NCBI RefSeq assembly: GCF_000485595.1
Contig: NW_014577576.1
Span: forward strand, 166,696 to 194,049
Direction: 5' to 3'
DNA: 27,354 nt
From: Priapulus caudatus
Lineage: Eukaryota > Priapulida > Priapulimorpha > Priapulimorphida > Priapulidae
Shown: in pieces, positions 11,101 through 23,500 of the stretch
Numbering within the stretch: the first letter of the stretch is position 1
How the letters are laid out: the number at the start of each line of letters is the position of its first letter
Program-made: the position numbers and the translations under genes
Notes under the pieces: generated by a model
Told to the model about the DNA's origin: nothing
Database searches by the model: none
What the model saw: the letters and a program-made list of their open reading frames with translations, nothing else

Positions 11101-14100
11101 TTTGAAGGTCATTTCTTTCTTTACGTTGGGGAGGAAAATGGTGATCTCTGGGTGAGAAAAATACATTACTGTTCATAGGCATAATGCTACTCGTAAATTA
11201 TAATAGAAAATCTTGAGGTACCAGTGGAAATGTTAGTGTCTGTTGCTTAACAAAAATGCCAGTGTAATCAACAATTTCTTATTTTTTTCCCTGTATCACG
11301 GCAGATCAGTCAAATTTGTGCCAGTTTATACAATTTTATAACATTTCTAACTTGTTAACCATTGAGCTTGTATATTATTTATATAATACACTCTGTGAAA
11401 TCAGTTTCTGCTTACATAGTATTCACCAATGGTTGATTTAGGTCTTTAGGATACATGAAATAATAAATACAATCAATTAGTTTAACCTAACAAAACATAT
11501 ATAACCCCCTGCTAGTAACAAACTAAAAATGTGTAATTTCTATATTTAACAGGACACATATAGCAGCGTTGCAACGAAACGAATAGCTGATAGCTACTTC
11601 TACTACATGTCAAAAGAGAGGTTGCCTAAATCTGTGCCATTGGAATCCATTCCTACTGTGGTTGTATTTAAAGATGACAACTATTATTGGCTAAATGGTA
11701 TTTACACACAGATGTACAAACATGAACACATATACAATATACCATAGGTGCAATGGGACTGATAGGGGAAATAGTATCCATTAATTGCGATTGCATGTCT
11801 GTTAAAATTGGAATGTCTATTTTGAACCTTAGTAGGAATAATTCAAAATATGGAGATTAAAGAGAATTGTTATTTTAATTGTATCAAGAACGACATTCGC
11901 AGAAAAATACAGCTTTCATTCATCATAATTAATGTCTTTGGCTGTGCACTATTACTTACTAGCAGTTATTATACAAATCTGCTATTAATTTTAGTATGTT
12001 TTTTAATGGAATAACTATTTTATTTGTAACCATAGGAATTAAAATGTAATTGGTAGGAATTAAATGTAAGTCACTTGTGCAGCAAAATGAGTTTATTAAC
12101 CATAAAATTTACAATTACGGATTTACAAAGTGGGTAAAAATAAGAAACCGTTAACATTCTTTGTTCTCATGCTCTTTCTCAGAATCGAACAAGAAACCGT
12201 CATTGGATTCGCTCGACAAATGGGTCATGTCAGAAAGATTGCTCTTGTTTCCTGAGATTTTGAACGGAAATCTCCACGAGTTTACATTTCCAGGAAAGAA
12301 TATAGTCATTCTTGTCATCCAGAAAAACTTGATTGGCAAAATGGTAAAGGCTGAGAGAAAGTAAGTGATTAAATGTTTAATGTCTCATGTATTATCTTGT
12401 ACTTGTTTGCATTGTGATCTCAATTAAACTGTCTCATCATAATTATATTCCTTATACATCTACGTAAAAGTGTAGTTAGTTTCTAGTTCAAAAATGTGTC
12501 GTTCTTAGTATAGCTTTTGTGAAAGTCTGTTTCAATTTTTCAAAGATTGTTGGCTGGTAAGTTCAAAACTATGCACAATCTTGGTTCATCCTGGAGTCTT
12601 ACATTACCATGAACTGAATGTGTCAAGATTTTTGAACGATAGTTGTTTTGATTGATCACTTTTGTGGTTTAAAGATTAATGATGAATAAGAATAATGCAA
12701 GGGTGCAAATTTATTGGGATCTACCAGGTGGGGTGGAACTATACTATCCTGGTTTTTGTTTTGATGTTAGTTCCATGTTTTATGGATCTAAATCAAGTAT
12801 GTCTTTGAACCATTCAAAAGTTGTATCCATGCTATCAGTAGTGGCCTGAAATTCGGACATAAAAACTCACCTGGAATAATCTGGTTTCACAGAGTATATA
12901 TATGCTACACCTGATTTTGCATTGATTTTCCTAAAATGACCTTTATTTAAATTTGTAACAATTAACACAGGTAGACTAGTGATAGATTTATTATGAGACA
13001 CGAATTTAAAATAATAACAAGCAAAATAACAATTAATTACTTGATTTCAGGGTATTTGATAGAATGAACGAGATTGCAGAAAACAACAGAAAGATGCACA
13101 AAGAGTAAGTATATAATTCTTGTTAATTATTACAAATAATTTCATGATTGTATACTCTATTTATATAGGCGTTTAAGTGTTTACTTGCAATCATAGTTGT
13201 GATTGTATTTACTTTTTCGGCTGAAAGATTTCTGTAGGAACGCATCTTCAATTATATAATAGAATTAAAAACGTGATTCATGTTACATCATTTTGCATTA
13301 CATTTTTTCTGGAGTGCATTTCTTGCATAACACTGGGAATTACTGTTAACTTCAATATTACATAACAGACACATACATATATATATATATATATATTTGC
13401 TACTAATGTGATTCTAATTATAATATTATATTATAACTTACAGTGCCTTCCAGTTTGGATGGGTGGATGGGTCAGAGCTTGTAAACACTATAGTGATGCA
13501 TTTCGTGAACATACCTGGACTAGTTGTCCTGAACTCAAAAACGTATCAGTACTACGAGCTTCGTGGAAACCTAACAGAGATGGAGACCAATGATATTCAG
13601 TTATTCCTTGACAGCATCATTGATGGAACAGCAGTGGTGTGTAACATTTAGTTGTAATGTATGCACATTACGTGTGAGCAACAAAAAGTCGGACCACAAT
13701 ATTGCATAAATATAACATCTTATTTATCAAGTAATCTTTTACTTTAACCGTTTATTATAACATTTTATCTATCAAGTAATCTTTTACTTTAACCGTTTCC
13801 TTATTCGTGATAATGTGGATTTTTTATACATGGAAAGTAAAATGTAAATAGCTAAGACAGTGTAATAATTTCATTTCTTATCTTCAGGCATATGGAGGCA
13901 ATTCCATTTTTCACAGAATACAAAGAATGTTTTTTGAAATTTATTCCACACTGATTGTAAGTACAGTAGTTGTTGCAAACTTATCAATATTTCATACGTC
14001 ATATAAGTAAACACTGATATATACAGTCAAGAGCCCATTAACCCCTGAGCGTACAACGCTGAAATAGGAAAACCATGGTGTCGTTTCAGCAAAAATAATA

Positions 14101-15343
14101 AAAAAGTTTACCTACCTTATTTTGATACTTCTCTACCGGAATATTATGCAGGAGTCATAGCTAGCCAATATAAGATCAACTGCTTCTCTCTACGATGTTC
14201 CTATGCCGAGATATAAAGCGGATAAAAATCGAGTACTTCTAGGTAATCCTAGCGCCATATCACCTAGTAACACGCCTCTCGCGCGTTTAGTGACTGCATA
14301 GATATATACAACACATATGTTTAGAACATGTGTTGTATATATCTATGCAGTCACTAAACGCGCGAGAGGCGTGTTACTAGGTGATATGGCGCTAGGATTA
14401 CCTAGAAGTACTAGATTTTTATCGCTTTATATCTCGGTATAGGAACATCGTAGAGACAAGCGGTTGATCTTATATTGGCTAGCTATGACTCCTGCATAAT
14501 ATTCCGGTAGAGAAGTATCAAAATAAGGTAGGTAAACTTGATTAATTTTGCTGAAACGACACCATGGTTTTCCTATTTCAGCGTTGTACGCTCTGGGGTT
14601 AATGGGCTCTTGATACAGTATTCTTCTAGATATTAATCTATAAAGTTCCCTTTGAGCACTTTACAATTGTGTTTCTATACTGCTCTAGTCACACTCAGTA
14701 ATAAGTAAGCTACTCTAAACTACAGCCTTTGTTTGAACATGTTTGAATACATTTTGATTTTGAAAGTTACATCTATGAATTGTAAGAGCTGCAAAATTTG
14801 AAAATTACAAATGAGTATGTACTCCTTTTATAGAAAATGTTCACGCATCAGCCGCTTGTGTCTTGTGTATTGCTGGGATTACCAACCATGATTCTATCAT
14901 TCATCTGTTACAACATCTGCTGTGCAGAAGTATATGACGACGAGCAAGAGGCCGAGATGGAGGATGGTATATATGATGTTCATCTGTATTTCTCTAAATA
15001 GCTATATAATTTCAGTTTTATACTCCCTTCTACTTATCAATACAAGTAGGCCAAATGTGTTAGGTCTCACAAAATAATTCCTAAAAGAAAATTTGTCTAT
15101 CATGATGGTTTATAACATTTTATTCTGTATTACCGGTACTACATTTTTCATGTGTGCTTGCATGCAGATGTTTTTCTTTATGCAATAAGAACGAGAGAGA
15201 GAGCGAGAGAGAAAGAGAGAGAGAGAGAGGTTGAGAGGGGGGAGTGAGTGAGATTGAGATCTTTCATCTAATAATTTCAATCTCTGTTTTTAGAACGCCT
15301 GGAAAGGGAGGAAATATACAAGAACCACGAGAAACAAGAATGA
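8138..15343 (+). CDS. TMX3: TMX3-like transmembrane protein disulfide isomerase (5' exons missing)
   Basis: ER membrane thiol oxidoreductase of the PDI family. Ten coding exons were read: 8138-8301, 10624-10704, 11043-11151, 11553-11697, 12183-12360, 13051-13104, 13444-13636, 13888-13956, 14834-14966 and 15294-15343. All have AG/GT borders and all phases join without a stop, giving 391 residues and a TGA at 15341-15343. The first exon carries the thioredoxin active site (FYAPWCGHCKQF) and the cis-proline segment GFPTVIL. Later exons follow the b and b' thioredoxin-like domains of TMX3 (SIPTVVVFKDD, AFQFGWVDGSEL, IPGLVVLN). A membrane segment lies in the ninth exon (CVLLGLPTMILSFICYNICC), then an acidic cytosolic tail. 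Human TMX3 has about 407 residues over the same span, so the length fits. The signal peptide and about 45 N-terminal residues lie on exons not found in 1-8137. The tail ends EKQE, not a classical KKXX signal. Identity as TMX3 is recalled family knowledge; exon borders are read directly. Confidence 0.93.
9084..9488 (+). other. Unrecognised 134-codon open frame in the hAT-like element
   Basis: Open from ATG at 9084 to the stop at 9486-9488. It contains no motif of hAT transposases that I can see. Polar, Thr-rich start and a hydrophobic patch (IFIYWLIGTFLEMYTKVI). It may be chance or a cargo remnant. Confidence 0.2.
9524..9613 (+). other. Exon-like 30-codon block
   Basis: Bounded by AAATGCAG and a perfect donor GTAAGT, open in one frame, exactly 90 nt: IDARIGGKNVARVFCDMLAY and on to FDVMQGAP. 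Protein-like composition, but no family was recognised and it sits inside a mobile element, so it could be an exon of a decayed transposase or a chance match. Confidence 0.25.
13376..13397 (+). repeat. (TA)n run
   Basis: Simple AT dinucleotide run in the intron before the TMX3 exon at 13444. Confidence 0.85.
13713..13800 (+). repeat. Tandem duplication, period 45
   Basis: Two adjacent copies (13713-13757 and 13758-13800) of TAACAT.TTAT.TATCAAGTAATC and following bases, with few differences, in a TMX3 intron. Confidence 0.85.
14027..14613. mobile_element. 587-bp nearly perfect palindromic foldback MITE
   Basis: Left arm 14027-14321 and right arm 14325-14613 are reverse complements with only a handful of mismatches and small indels, around a 3-base loop (TAG). 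Ends are TCAAGAGCCCATTAACCCC and its mirror. TACAG flanks both sides (14022-14026 and 14614-14618), a 5-bp target duplication; a TA duplication with slightly longer ends is an alternative. It is non-coding and lies in the intron before the TMX3 membrane-segment exon. Confidence 0.85.
15192..15245 (+). repeat. (GA)n purine run
   Basis: GAGAGA-rich tract about 50 bp upstream of the last TMX3 exon; it interrupts the usual pyrimidine-rich region but a short one (TCTCTGTTTTTAG) remains before the acceptor. Confidence 0.85.
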
Positions 15344-15735
15344 TTGTCAAACACATGGATTTGTGCAATTGTACCTTGTGATACCATTCCACATTTTTCT
15401 ATCCACACAGCAGCATTACCAAAATATGTGAGGTCAAGCAAATACTGAAACAATATTTCACTAACATATGCTGGTAGCATAACCTGACATGGCCACTAAG
15501 ACATGGTTGTGTAGATCCATCATTTCAGAAAGTAGATGCAAAGTCATTATAGATATTTTAATCTGATTCATTAAAATATTGGTGCTACAATTTCCTAGTC
15601 TCCCAAACAATCAAACAATTATTGCATAGGCTGCTCTTTACTTGATATCTCTCTATAATTGCATTCACAGTAGGTTCACCATGTTTTTCATAATACCTAA
15701 TGTGAATACATGAAGCATTTACACCTTGGTTAATA

Positions 15736-16083
15736 TAGAGGGTTCCGCGAATTGCACTAAAGACTTTGGTAGTAAATACATTTTGTGTTTATTTACCTTT
15801 TTTTTTATTGAGACGTTCCAAGTGCCTGTGGGTCTGCACAATCATCTCGAACTCTAGCACACCAAAACCAGCTGATAAACCTGTCTGCAAAATCGGGATC
15901 CACTTACTGCTAATATCTATTGCAATAATAACACTATAACCAATGTAAAATCGGTTGATTGTGCAGATCGGCAGATTAATATTTACACGCAACACATGTT
16001 CGCTCTTTTTGGAACCGCTATGGCCGACGGCACAGGATTGTGGGTAATATTGCTATTTTTAGTGCAAGTCGCGGAACCCTCTA
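15736..16083. mobile_element. Mariner-like MITE with TA duplication
   Basis: Ends TAGAGGGTTCCGCGA..TTGCACTAAA are mirrored (TTTAGTGCAAGTCGCGGAAC and following bases), about 28 bp, with TA on both sides (15734-15735, 16084-16085). 348 bp, non-coding, within the TMX3 3' region. Confidence 0.75.
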
Positions 16084-17411
16084 TAGATAGGTTACATACG
16101 AGTTGAGTCGTATATCAAAAACAGACTTTTAGAGTTAAAAATATAAAACTTGTGCCTTTGATATGTTGTTTTAAAAATTTAGGTTTGTGGATTGTTGAAA
16201 TTTTGGAAACTCTTAATGAACTGCAACGTGAGGAGTGTCATATAGTAATTTTACCGTGAGATAAATGTTAGCTTTTTATCATACATAGCAGAAAAACTAC
16301 CAAATACCACTTGGAGTGACCTACACAATTTAACAATAATAACACCTGGTTTTTGCAATCTATACCTTTTCTATAATGCATGCCTTGAATAGTGGTTATA
16401 TGTAGCTGTTAGAATGCATAAAACCTCTGTGTCATACTTGGTGGGCAGCTAAAAACATTGTGCAGTGGTAGTATAACTTGTATTACATTTTATATTATTG
16501 AATATAAATAGATTGGATGGTATACGCAATGGACATCTAATGTGTGCATAAGAATTCATATTACCATAGGAAAGGCATTCTGTTTTCAGATTTTAAAATT
16601 TGTTATAAATAACGTTACTCAACACACAAAACTATACACAATTAAATGTAAAAAACTGCCTTGTTTACTTTATACACGTCATAAGATTGTCCGCCATGTG
16701 AATATCCGTATATAGATGACATATCACACAGTATCACGGACACGTATTCTCTATGTATAAATACACTATCATTCTCTCATAGTATTAATGCACGTTTTCT
16801 TATTTAACTAGTTTATTTATTGCATGGGTATGAGACAGTTTCCATGTACTCTGAGTGCCTGTGTGTTTAAATGTTTCATCACAACTTATCAACCATATCA
16901 AGTAGCAAACTATATATTCTGTCAAGTTGGTTTTATGTGTATGTATGTTTTCCTTCTGTAGACAGACACAATAGTGAAGTAATTTGTATGATCGTCCTAA
17001 GTACATATGTAGAAATAGTTTGACCCTTATAAATCATATGTTTTGTATGTCATTGCATTTATTTGTGCATTTTGTATTAAAAACATGGTAATAGCATCTC
17101 CTTATAGTTAAGTTGTTATATTTTTCATGATCACGCTTGAAATCTGATTTCTACAAATTTGAACGTTGAATGTGTTTTGTCATGAACCCTGGTTAATATA
17201 ATTAGATTTTTTAATGGATGTGCGGTATCATGTTGCCATGATGTGGAATTAGTAATTAGTTATTTCATACGTCTAATCTTGCATCTTACCAGCTTGTCTT
17301 TATCAGTAACATGGAGCAGTACTTAAGCAGTGCAGTAAAACATTGAGTGCTAATTTTCAATTTTCATCATGAATGATACATGCTTTACATCATAAAAATC
17401 AGTATATGGGT

Positions 17412-17417
17412 TTTATT
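17412..17417 (-). terminator. Candidate poly(A) signal of the MORN2-like gene
   Basis: AATAAA on the minus strand, about 100 bases past the MORN2-like stop codon. The distance suits a short 3' UTR. The hexamer is seen; its use is inferred. Confidence 0.45.
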
Positions 17418-17443
17418 GTTTTGATAATATGCAAGTGACATGT

Positions 17444-17449
17444 AATAAA
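17444..17449 (+). terminator. Candidate distal poly(A) signal for TMX3
   Basis: AATAAA on the plus strand, 2.1 kb past the TMX3 stop. Variant ATTAAA hexamers occur nearer the stop (about 15571, 16642 and 17076), so an earlier site may be used instead. If this one is used, the two convergent transcripts overlap slightly. Confidence 0.25.
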
Positions 17450-17515
17450 TTGATAGTGACAACTGTAAAACGGGTGAGCATTTAAGGAGTTAAATTAGAA
17501 TATTTTGGAAAATCG

Positions 17516-20500
17516 TCATACTTGCAGATGCAGCTGTAGTCCTGCAGCCACCTTGCCCCGGAATGTTCCAACCCAAGAGTGTCCCTCCTGGTCATAAAAC
17601 TGCCCCTTGCCTTGTAACCTAATTAACACAATATCCGTTATTTATATCTCACAGCAATATAAATGGTAATTAATCCAGAAGAGGAAACGTACAGAACGTG
17701 ACAAATGGCTTACATGCTATTGACTACGATTTTGAACCAAGAAAATACATCTATTAAAATGCAATAATCTCAACTAAGATCTAAGTATTGTTTATTAAAT
17801 GAATTGTATGAGCAAATACAGTTCACTGATTATCATAAAAGGCTTTCACCTGTTTTCAACAAACTGGCCAACACAGCTCATTCCATCAGGCCAGCTATAC
17901 TTTCCTGCACCGTGGAACTTGTTATTCTTGAAATGGCCTTCGTAAATTGCTCCCAATTTATGTGTATAACTTCCTTCCCCATTGAGCATATCATCTAAAA
18001 GTTGACAGTTTTATCATGTTAAAATGGCTATATCTTATATCCAGTCATGTATATTTTTAGCTCAGCTGACGAAGTCAGATGCAGCTTGTAGAATCGCATG
18101 AATGTCCGTCTGGCTGTCCGTCCGTGAGTCGACAGTTACGGCACAAATCTTAACCGCGCGACGTAAGATCTTTATATTTGGGACGTCGGGGGGTCGCGAA
18201 AATGACTAGGGATGTCGAATTTGGTGGTCACGGGTCAAAGGTCAAGATGTGTCAATGGAGGGGGAATATTTCCCCCTTAACTTAAGGTATAGGAGGTGTA
18301 ATGTATTAGGTTTTAAATAGAGTAATAGTTACCGCTGTACGGTGGTGCCGCCACCCGGTTCTACCAGAGAAATAAAAGATGGATGATTATACGACAAGCT
18401 ATTGAATATTAGTCCTTTACTAAGGCCGTGAGCCAGGCATAGAGCCGAGGTGCGAGGACATAACAGTGGCGGCCAGATGAGACGGGATACGTAGAAAAAC
18501 GACTTGAAAATGCTATGTACATGGCCTCGTTGCGCCATCTATCGGACGCGATATGTACGAGAATAATTTCAGGGCGTGAAACGAAAAAATGAAAACTCGC
18601 TTTTCTAGACAAAAACGAAACGCGCCGAGCAGCAAACAAACAATTGCGACCATTTCTAGGAAATGTCTAGCTACGTGCGTAGTGAAAAGGCTTGTGGAAT
18701 CGCCACAACTGCTCAATTGAGCGATTATACGGCTTTGTCCTCTACCCAAAGGGACCTGAGGAAGGTGTTCTAAACAGTGCAGCGAATTCGATTTAATTTG
18801 CCGCTACGCGGCGTTTTTACGCTTCGCGCGGATATCCGGCTGCAGATCGTCGAGGTAGTTAAAGTCTTGGAGAGTTGTTTGATGCATAATGGCAGCCATA
18901 AGTTTGGAAATTGGAGCCGTAAGGCCGTTCGATATGACCGGCCATGCTTCCAAGTTGGGACCACGCTGGGCCAAATGGAAGAAATCGTTCCAGTATTTTC
19001 TCGGCACAAAAGCGGTGGTAAATGCGCCACAAAAACGGGCATTGTTGCTGCACAGTGGGGCCAGAAGTACAAGAACTGTTTGACACTTTGCCAGACCCTG
19101 GTCCAGGCCCAACCAGAGTAGATGCGGACTGGAGGCAAATCCCGGAGGCACCACGTGTGTATACACCTTTTTTTATTGGATGGATACTTTATCACTAAGG
19201 TGAATGAGCCCTATGAAAGACATGTTTTCCGTGGATTGTCTCAGGATTCTGGGGAGACTGTGGATAAATTTGTGTCACGTCTTCATGCCCAGGCAAAGTT
19301 CTGTAACTTCCCGAATGTTGACGAGGAAATTCGGGATCAGTCGATTGAAAAGTGTTCTTCAGCTAAACTGAGGCGAAAATGTCTTGAGCAAGACAGACTG
19401 ACATTAGCCAGAGCTTGTGAGTTGGAGCGTGCATATGAAGCTGTAGACTATCAGATGAAGTCAATGGGTAGTAGTGAGGCCACGAGTAGTGAAAATGGAA
19501 CCATTCAGTTTCAGTCAGCCATGAAAAGTTCAGCGCACAAGGGTGGCTATGGTAAGCCATCCAAGTTCAAAAAGGGAAATCGTCGACCTAGTGCAGACGG
19601 GGCTAGGCACTCTAGTGGAAGTAGTCGACCAAATCGGAATGACGAGTGTTATCGTTGTGGAAAACGGGGTCATTTTGGTTGAGACCCAACTTGTCCAGCC
19701 AAATCGGTGGAATGTCGAAAATGTGGGCGCATTGGGCACTTCGAAAAAGTGTGCCATTCAAAATCGTCGATTAAATACATTGAAGAAATGGAGGAATCGG
19801 TACTCGGAATGTATTCGATGGAATCGGGAATATCGAAAGGCTTCAAAGTTGTTCTTCAATGCGGTGGCAAGAATTTGCCCATGAAAGTTGATACCGGAGC
19901 CAGTGTTTCGATTTTGCCCAAAACCGTGTACGTCCGTGATTTTGTGCATACATCAAAGCTGCAACTCAAAGTATACGGAGGTGGTAAACTGTCCGTTTGT
20001 GGTGAGATGTCAGCAGAAGTGGTGCATAATGATCAGAAAGTTGTGTTTCCATTAGTTGTAGTGGAACAGTCCAGACCTGGTTGGCTTGGTAGGAATTGGC
20101 TCGGTAGCTTGAAGTTCAATTGGGCCAATATCTTTAGTGTAGAGCTGCAACCCAACCCCATTAGGTTGAAGGAGGGGGCACAGCCTATCTTTCACAAAGC
20201 TCGACCTGTGCCGTATGCAGTGAAGCCGGAAATTGACAAGGAACTGGACAGGTTAGAGTCAGAGGGAGTGATTAGGAAGGTTGAGAGGAGTGATTGGGCA
20301 TCGCCGATAGTATGTGTGCCTAAGAAAGATGGATCGATAAGAATCTGTGGTGATTTTAAGGTGTCTGTAAACACTGTGTTGCTTGATAACCCGTACCCGT
20401 TGCCAGATATCGAGGATATGTTTGCGACTATGGGAGATGGTACCATGTTTAGTAAGATCGACCTTTCCAATGCCTATCAGCAGATGGAGCTAGATGAGGA

Positions 20501-23500
20501 CAGTTGCCAGTATTTGACCATAAACACTCATAGGGGGCTGTACTAATATACCCGTTTGACATATGGAATCGCTTCCGCACCGAGTATGTTTCAATTCATG
20601 ATGGATCAGGTGTTACAGGGACTGGACACTGTTCAGTGTAGGATTGATGATATTGCGATTCGTACCACTCCACAGGAACATTTGGCTGTAGTCAAAGAAG
20701 TGTTGGCACGACTATATAAACACGGGATTCAGGCAAAATGGGTGAAATGTGTCTTCGAGAAGCCAAGTATGGAGTACGTAGGGTACGAGGTGGACAAAGA
20801 TGGCAGACATCCGCTGAAGGATAAAGTCACTGCGATTGAAAACGCTCCGCAACCGCGAAATGTTCGAGAGTTGAGATCTTATTTAGGCCTCTTGAATTTC
20901 TACGTGAACTTCATCCCAAACCTCAGCACCCTGTTACATCCATTACATGAGCTGTTGAAGCAGGAAGTAGAGTGGAATGGACTGAAAGTTGTGCTGAAGC
21001 TTTTAAGAGGAGCAAAACTGCGCTTTTAGAAAGTAACGCGTTAGTGCCGTATGATACGAAGCAAAAGCTCATACTTGCGACCGATGCTTCACCCTATGGG
21101 GTAGAAGCTGTGATTTTTCACGAGATTGATGGAGAGGAGCGACCAGTAGCATTTGCCTCCAGAACTCTCACACCTAGTGAACAGAACTATTCGCAAATTG
21201 AAAAAGAGGCTCTTGCGATCGTTTATGGAGTTCGTAAATTCCATAAATATCTCTATGGACGTCAGTGTCATCTCTTCACGGACCATCAACCGTTGGTAAA
21301 GATCTTGGGTCCCAAGACCGGTATTCCGACCTTAGCTGCTGCCCGAATGCAGCGTTGGGCAGTAATCCTACAAGCCTATCAGTATACTGTGTCTTATCGC
21401 CGATCCGAGGATAATGCAAACACAGATGCATTATCACGCCTTCTGAGCCATGAGCCGGTAAAACGCGAAGATGTTGAGGCAGCAGAGACATTCTTTTTCT
21501 CCAGCCTGGAGGAGCTGCCAGTCAGAGCAAAGGACATTGCAAAACGCACTAGTAGGGACACTGAGTTGAGCAGAGTGCATCACTACATCCAGAATGGTTG
21601 GCCTGGATATTTGAAACCTGAGAAGCTGAAACCCTATTTCTTGAGGAGAAATGAACTCTCTACCTTGCAAAATTGCATAATGTGGGGTATGCGTGTGGTC
21701 ATTCCTACGGAATTTCCGACCAGGCTCCTGCAAGAATTACATGAGGGGCACCAAGGAATTGTGTCAACCAAGTCTATCGCCCGAAGTTATATGTGGTGGC
21801 CCGGATTCGATCAAGACATTGAACAGTTAATAAAGGGGTGCACCATTTGCCAAGCAGTCAGGAGGAGCCCTCCAGTGGTACCGCTGCATCCCTGGAAGTG
21901 GCCTACACGCGTGTTTCAGCGAGTGCATGTGGATTTCGCAGAGAAGACTGGGGACCATTTCTTCATACTGGTGGACAGCCACTCAAAATGAATCGAAGTA
22001 GCACACATGCGCTCGACTACAGCAGAGAAAACCATCGAGGTTTTGAGATCTTGGTTCTCACGGTATGGGCTACCCGAAACATTGTGTTCAGATAACGGAC
22101 CGCAATTCATAGCAGAAGAGTTTGCGCTGTTCTTGAAACGGAATGGTGTCCGCCATATTCTTGTTCCTCCTTATCACCCAGCCTCTAACGGAGCTGCAGA
22201 GAGGTCAGTGCAAATTGTCAAGATGGCACTACTGAAGGAAATCGAGAAAGTGAAGCAAGGGGGTGAAAATCTGCCTATGGGACATCGACTGGGACATTTC
22301 TTGATTCGCTACAGGAATACAGCGGATTCCGTTACTGGACAGACACCGTCAGAACTGTTCCTTGGCCGCAGAGCACAAGTGTGCTAGTGCTAAATTTTGA
22401 AGAGCATGTAGTTGACAAACAGTGGCAGCAGAAATATCAGCATGATCGAAGCAGAGTGAAATTCCGTGAATTTGAAGCGAATGATGCTGTCAGTGTGAAA
22501 AATCATAGTGACTCTAACTCTAAGTGGTCTCTGGGAACAGTGGTGAAATGCATGGGACCAACATCCTATTTGGTTCGGGTTGGGCGAAGTTTTAGGCATG
22601 TCCATGTGGACCACCTACTCAAGTTTGAGGGCAAGAAGGGGTTAACGGAGCCAGAGAATGCTGTGTTGGAAAAGTCTGGGGAGTTTTACCATCCTGTTGG
22701 TCCTAGACTGGCCACAGTTCCAAAAGACAGTGTTGATTCTCCAATAGTGGACACTCGGCAGCCCACCGAGACTGCTATTCCTAGTCAGAACATGACCTTG
22801 ATGTGGGGACACACGCTAGTTCTAATGCTAGCCCTGTTGTTCCAGAGACTCCTGTTGTTGCACTCAGGGTGTCTACCCGTATCCGCAAACCGGTAGACAA
22901 GGGACTCAATTTATGAACAGACTATAGGCCTACAGTGCCTACTGTGTTCAGTGTTGTGAAATTGATGACGGTATGGCTATTTGCCAAGTTCACGAGTTAA
23001 AGTTAGTTACCAATTCTAGTTACTCCCCTATATTTTGGAGTGTTCAAGTGTTACTGTAGTACGGTGTTTTAGCATTGAGATAGAGATATGGGGAAGTCTG
23101 ACATATTACCCTGGCAACAGTTCGGGCGATGAACTCAGAAGCCATTAGCTACATAATTAAGAACACCCGTAATTCAAAATGGACAGCGGGCAGTACCGGA
23201 GCGATACAAAACACATTAACTTTAACAAGAATGCGCGAGGGGTAACAAACCCACGATCATTAAGCGGACAGCGGCCACGAAGTGTTCAAACACTCTGCGC
23301 CGATACAAGCGGCACGAGCGTCGGCGACCGGTCGTATGTGGTCACTAGTCGTGCCACGAATCAGGAAGTCTGTGAGGTCGCGACGAGTGCGCGTACGGTT
23401 TAAAAGAGAGAGGTTTTGGGAGAAACGAGAGAATCTCCGACCACCACTTGGTATGTGTATACACGTACTGTTGCTATTCGTGTTTAGAATAACCTGTAGT

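Larger units (their letters stand above)
15344..17515. other. Shared 3' region between TMX3 and MORN2-like genes
   Basis: AT-rich sequence between the two convergent stop codons. It likely holds the TMX3 3' UTR and the short MORN2 3' UTR. Apart from a mariner-like MITE at 15736-16083 no coding or RNA signal was recognised; the open frames here are short and unlike known proteins. Confidence 0.6.

Noticed and set aside
17516-17610. Alternative acceptor CAAG for the last MORN2 exon
   Set aside because: It shifts the frame; the acceptor before 17618 gives a clean match to the MORN2 C-terminus.
18770-19195. 141-codon minus-strand open frame over gag
   Set aside because: Antisense shadow of the gag region; several overlapping frames here have no recognisable motif.
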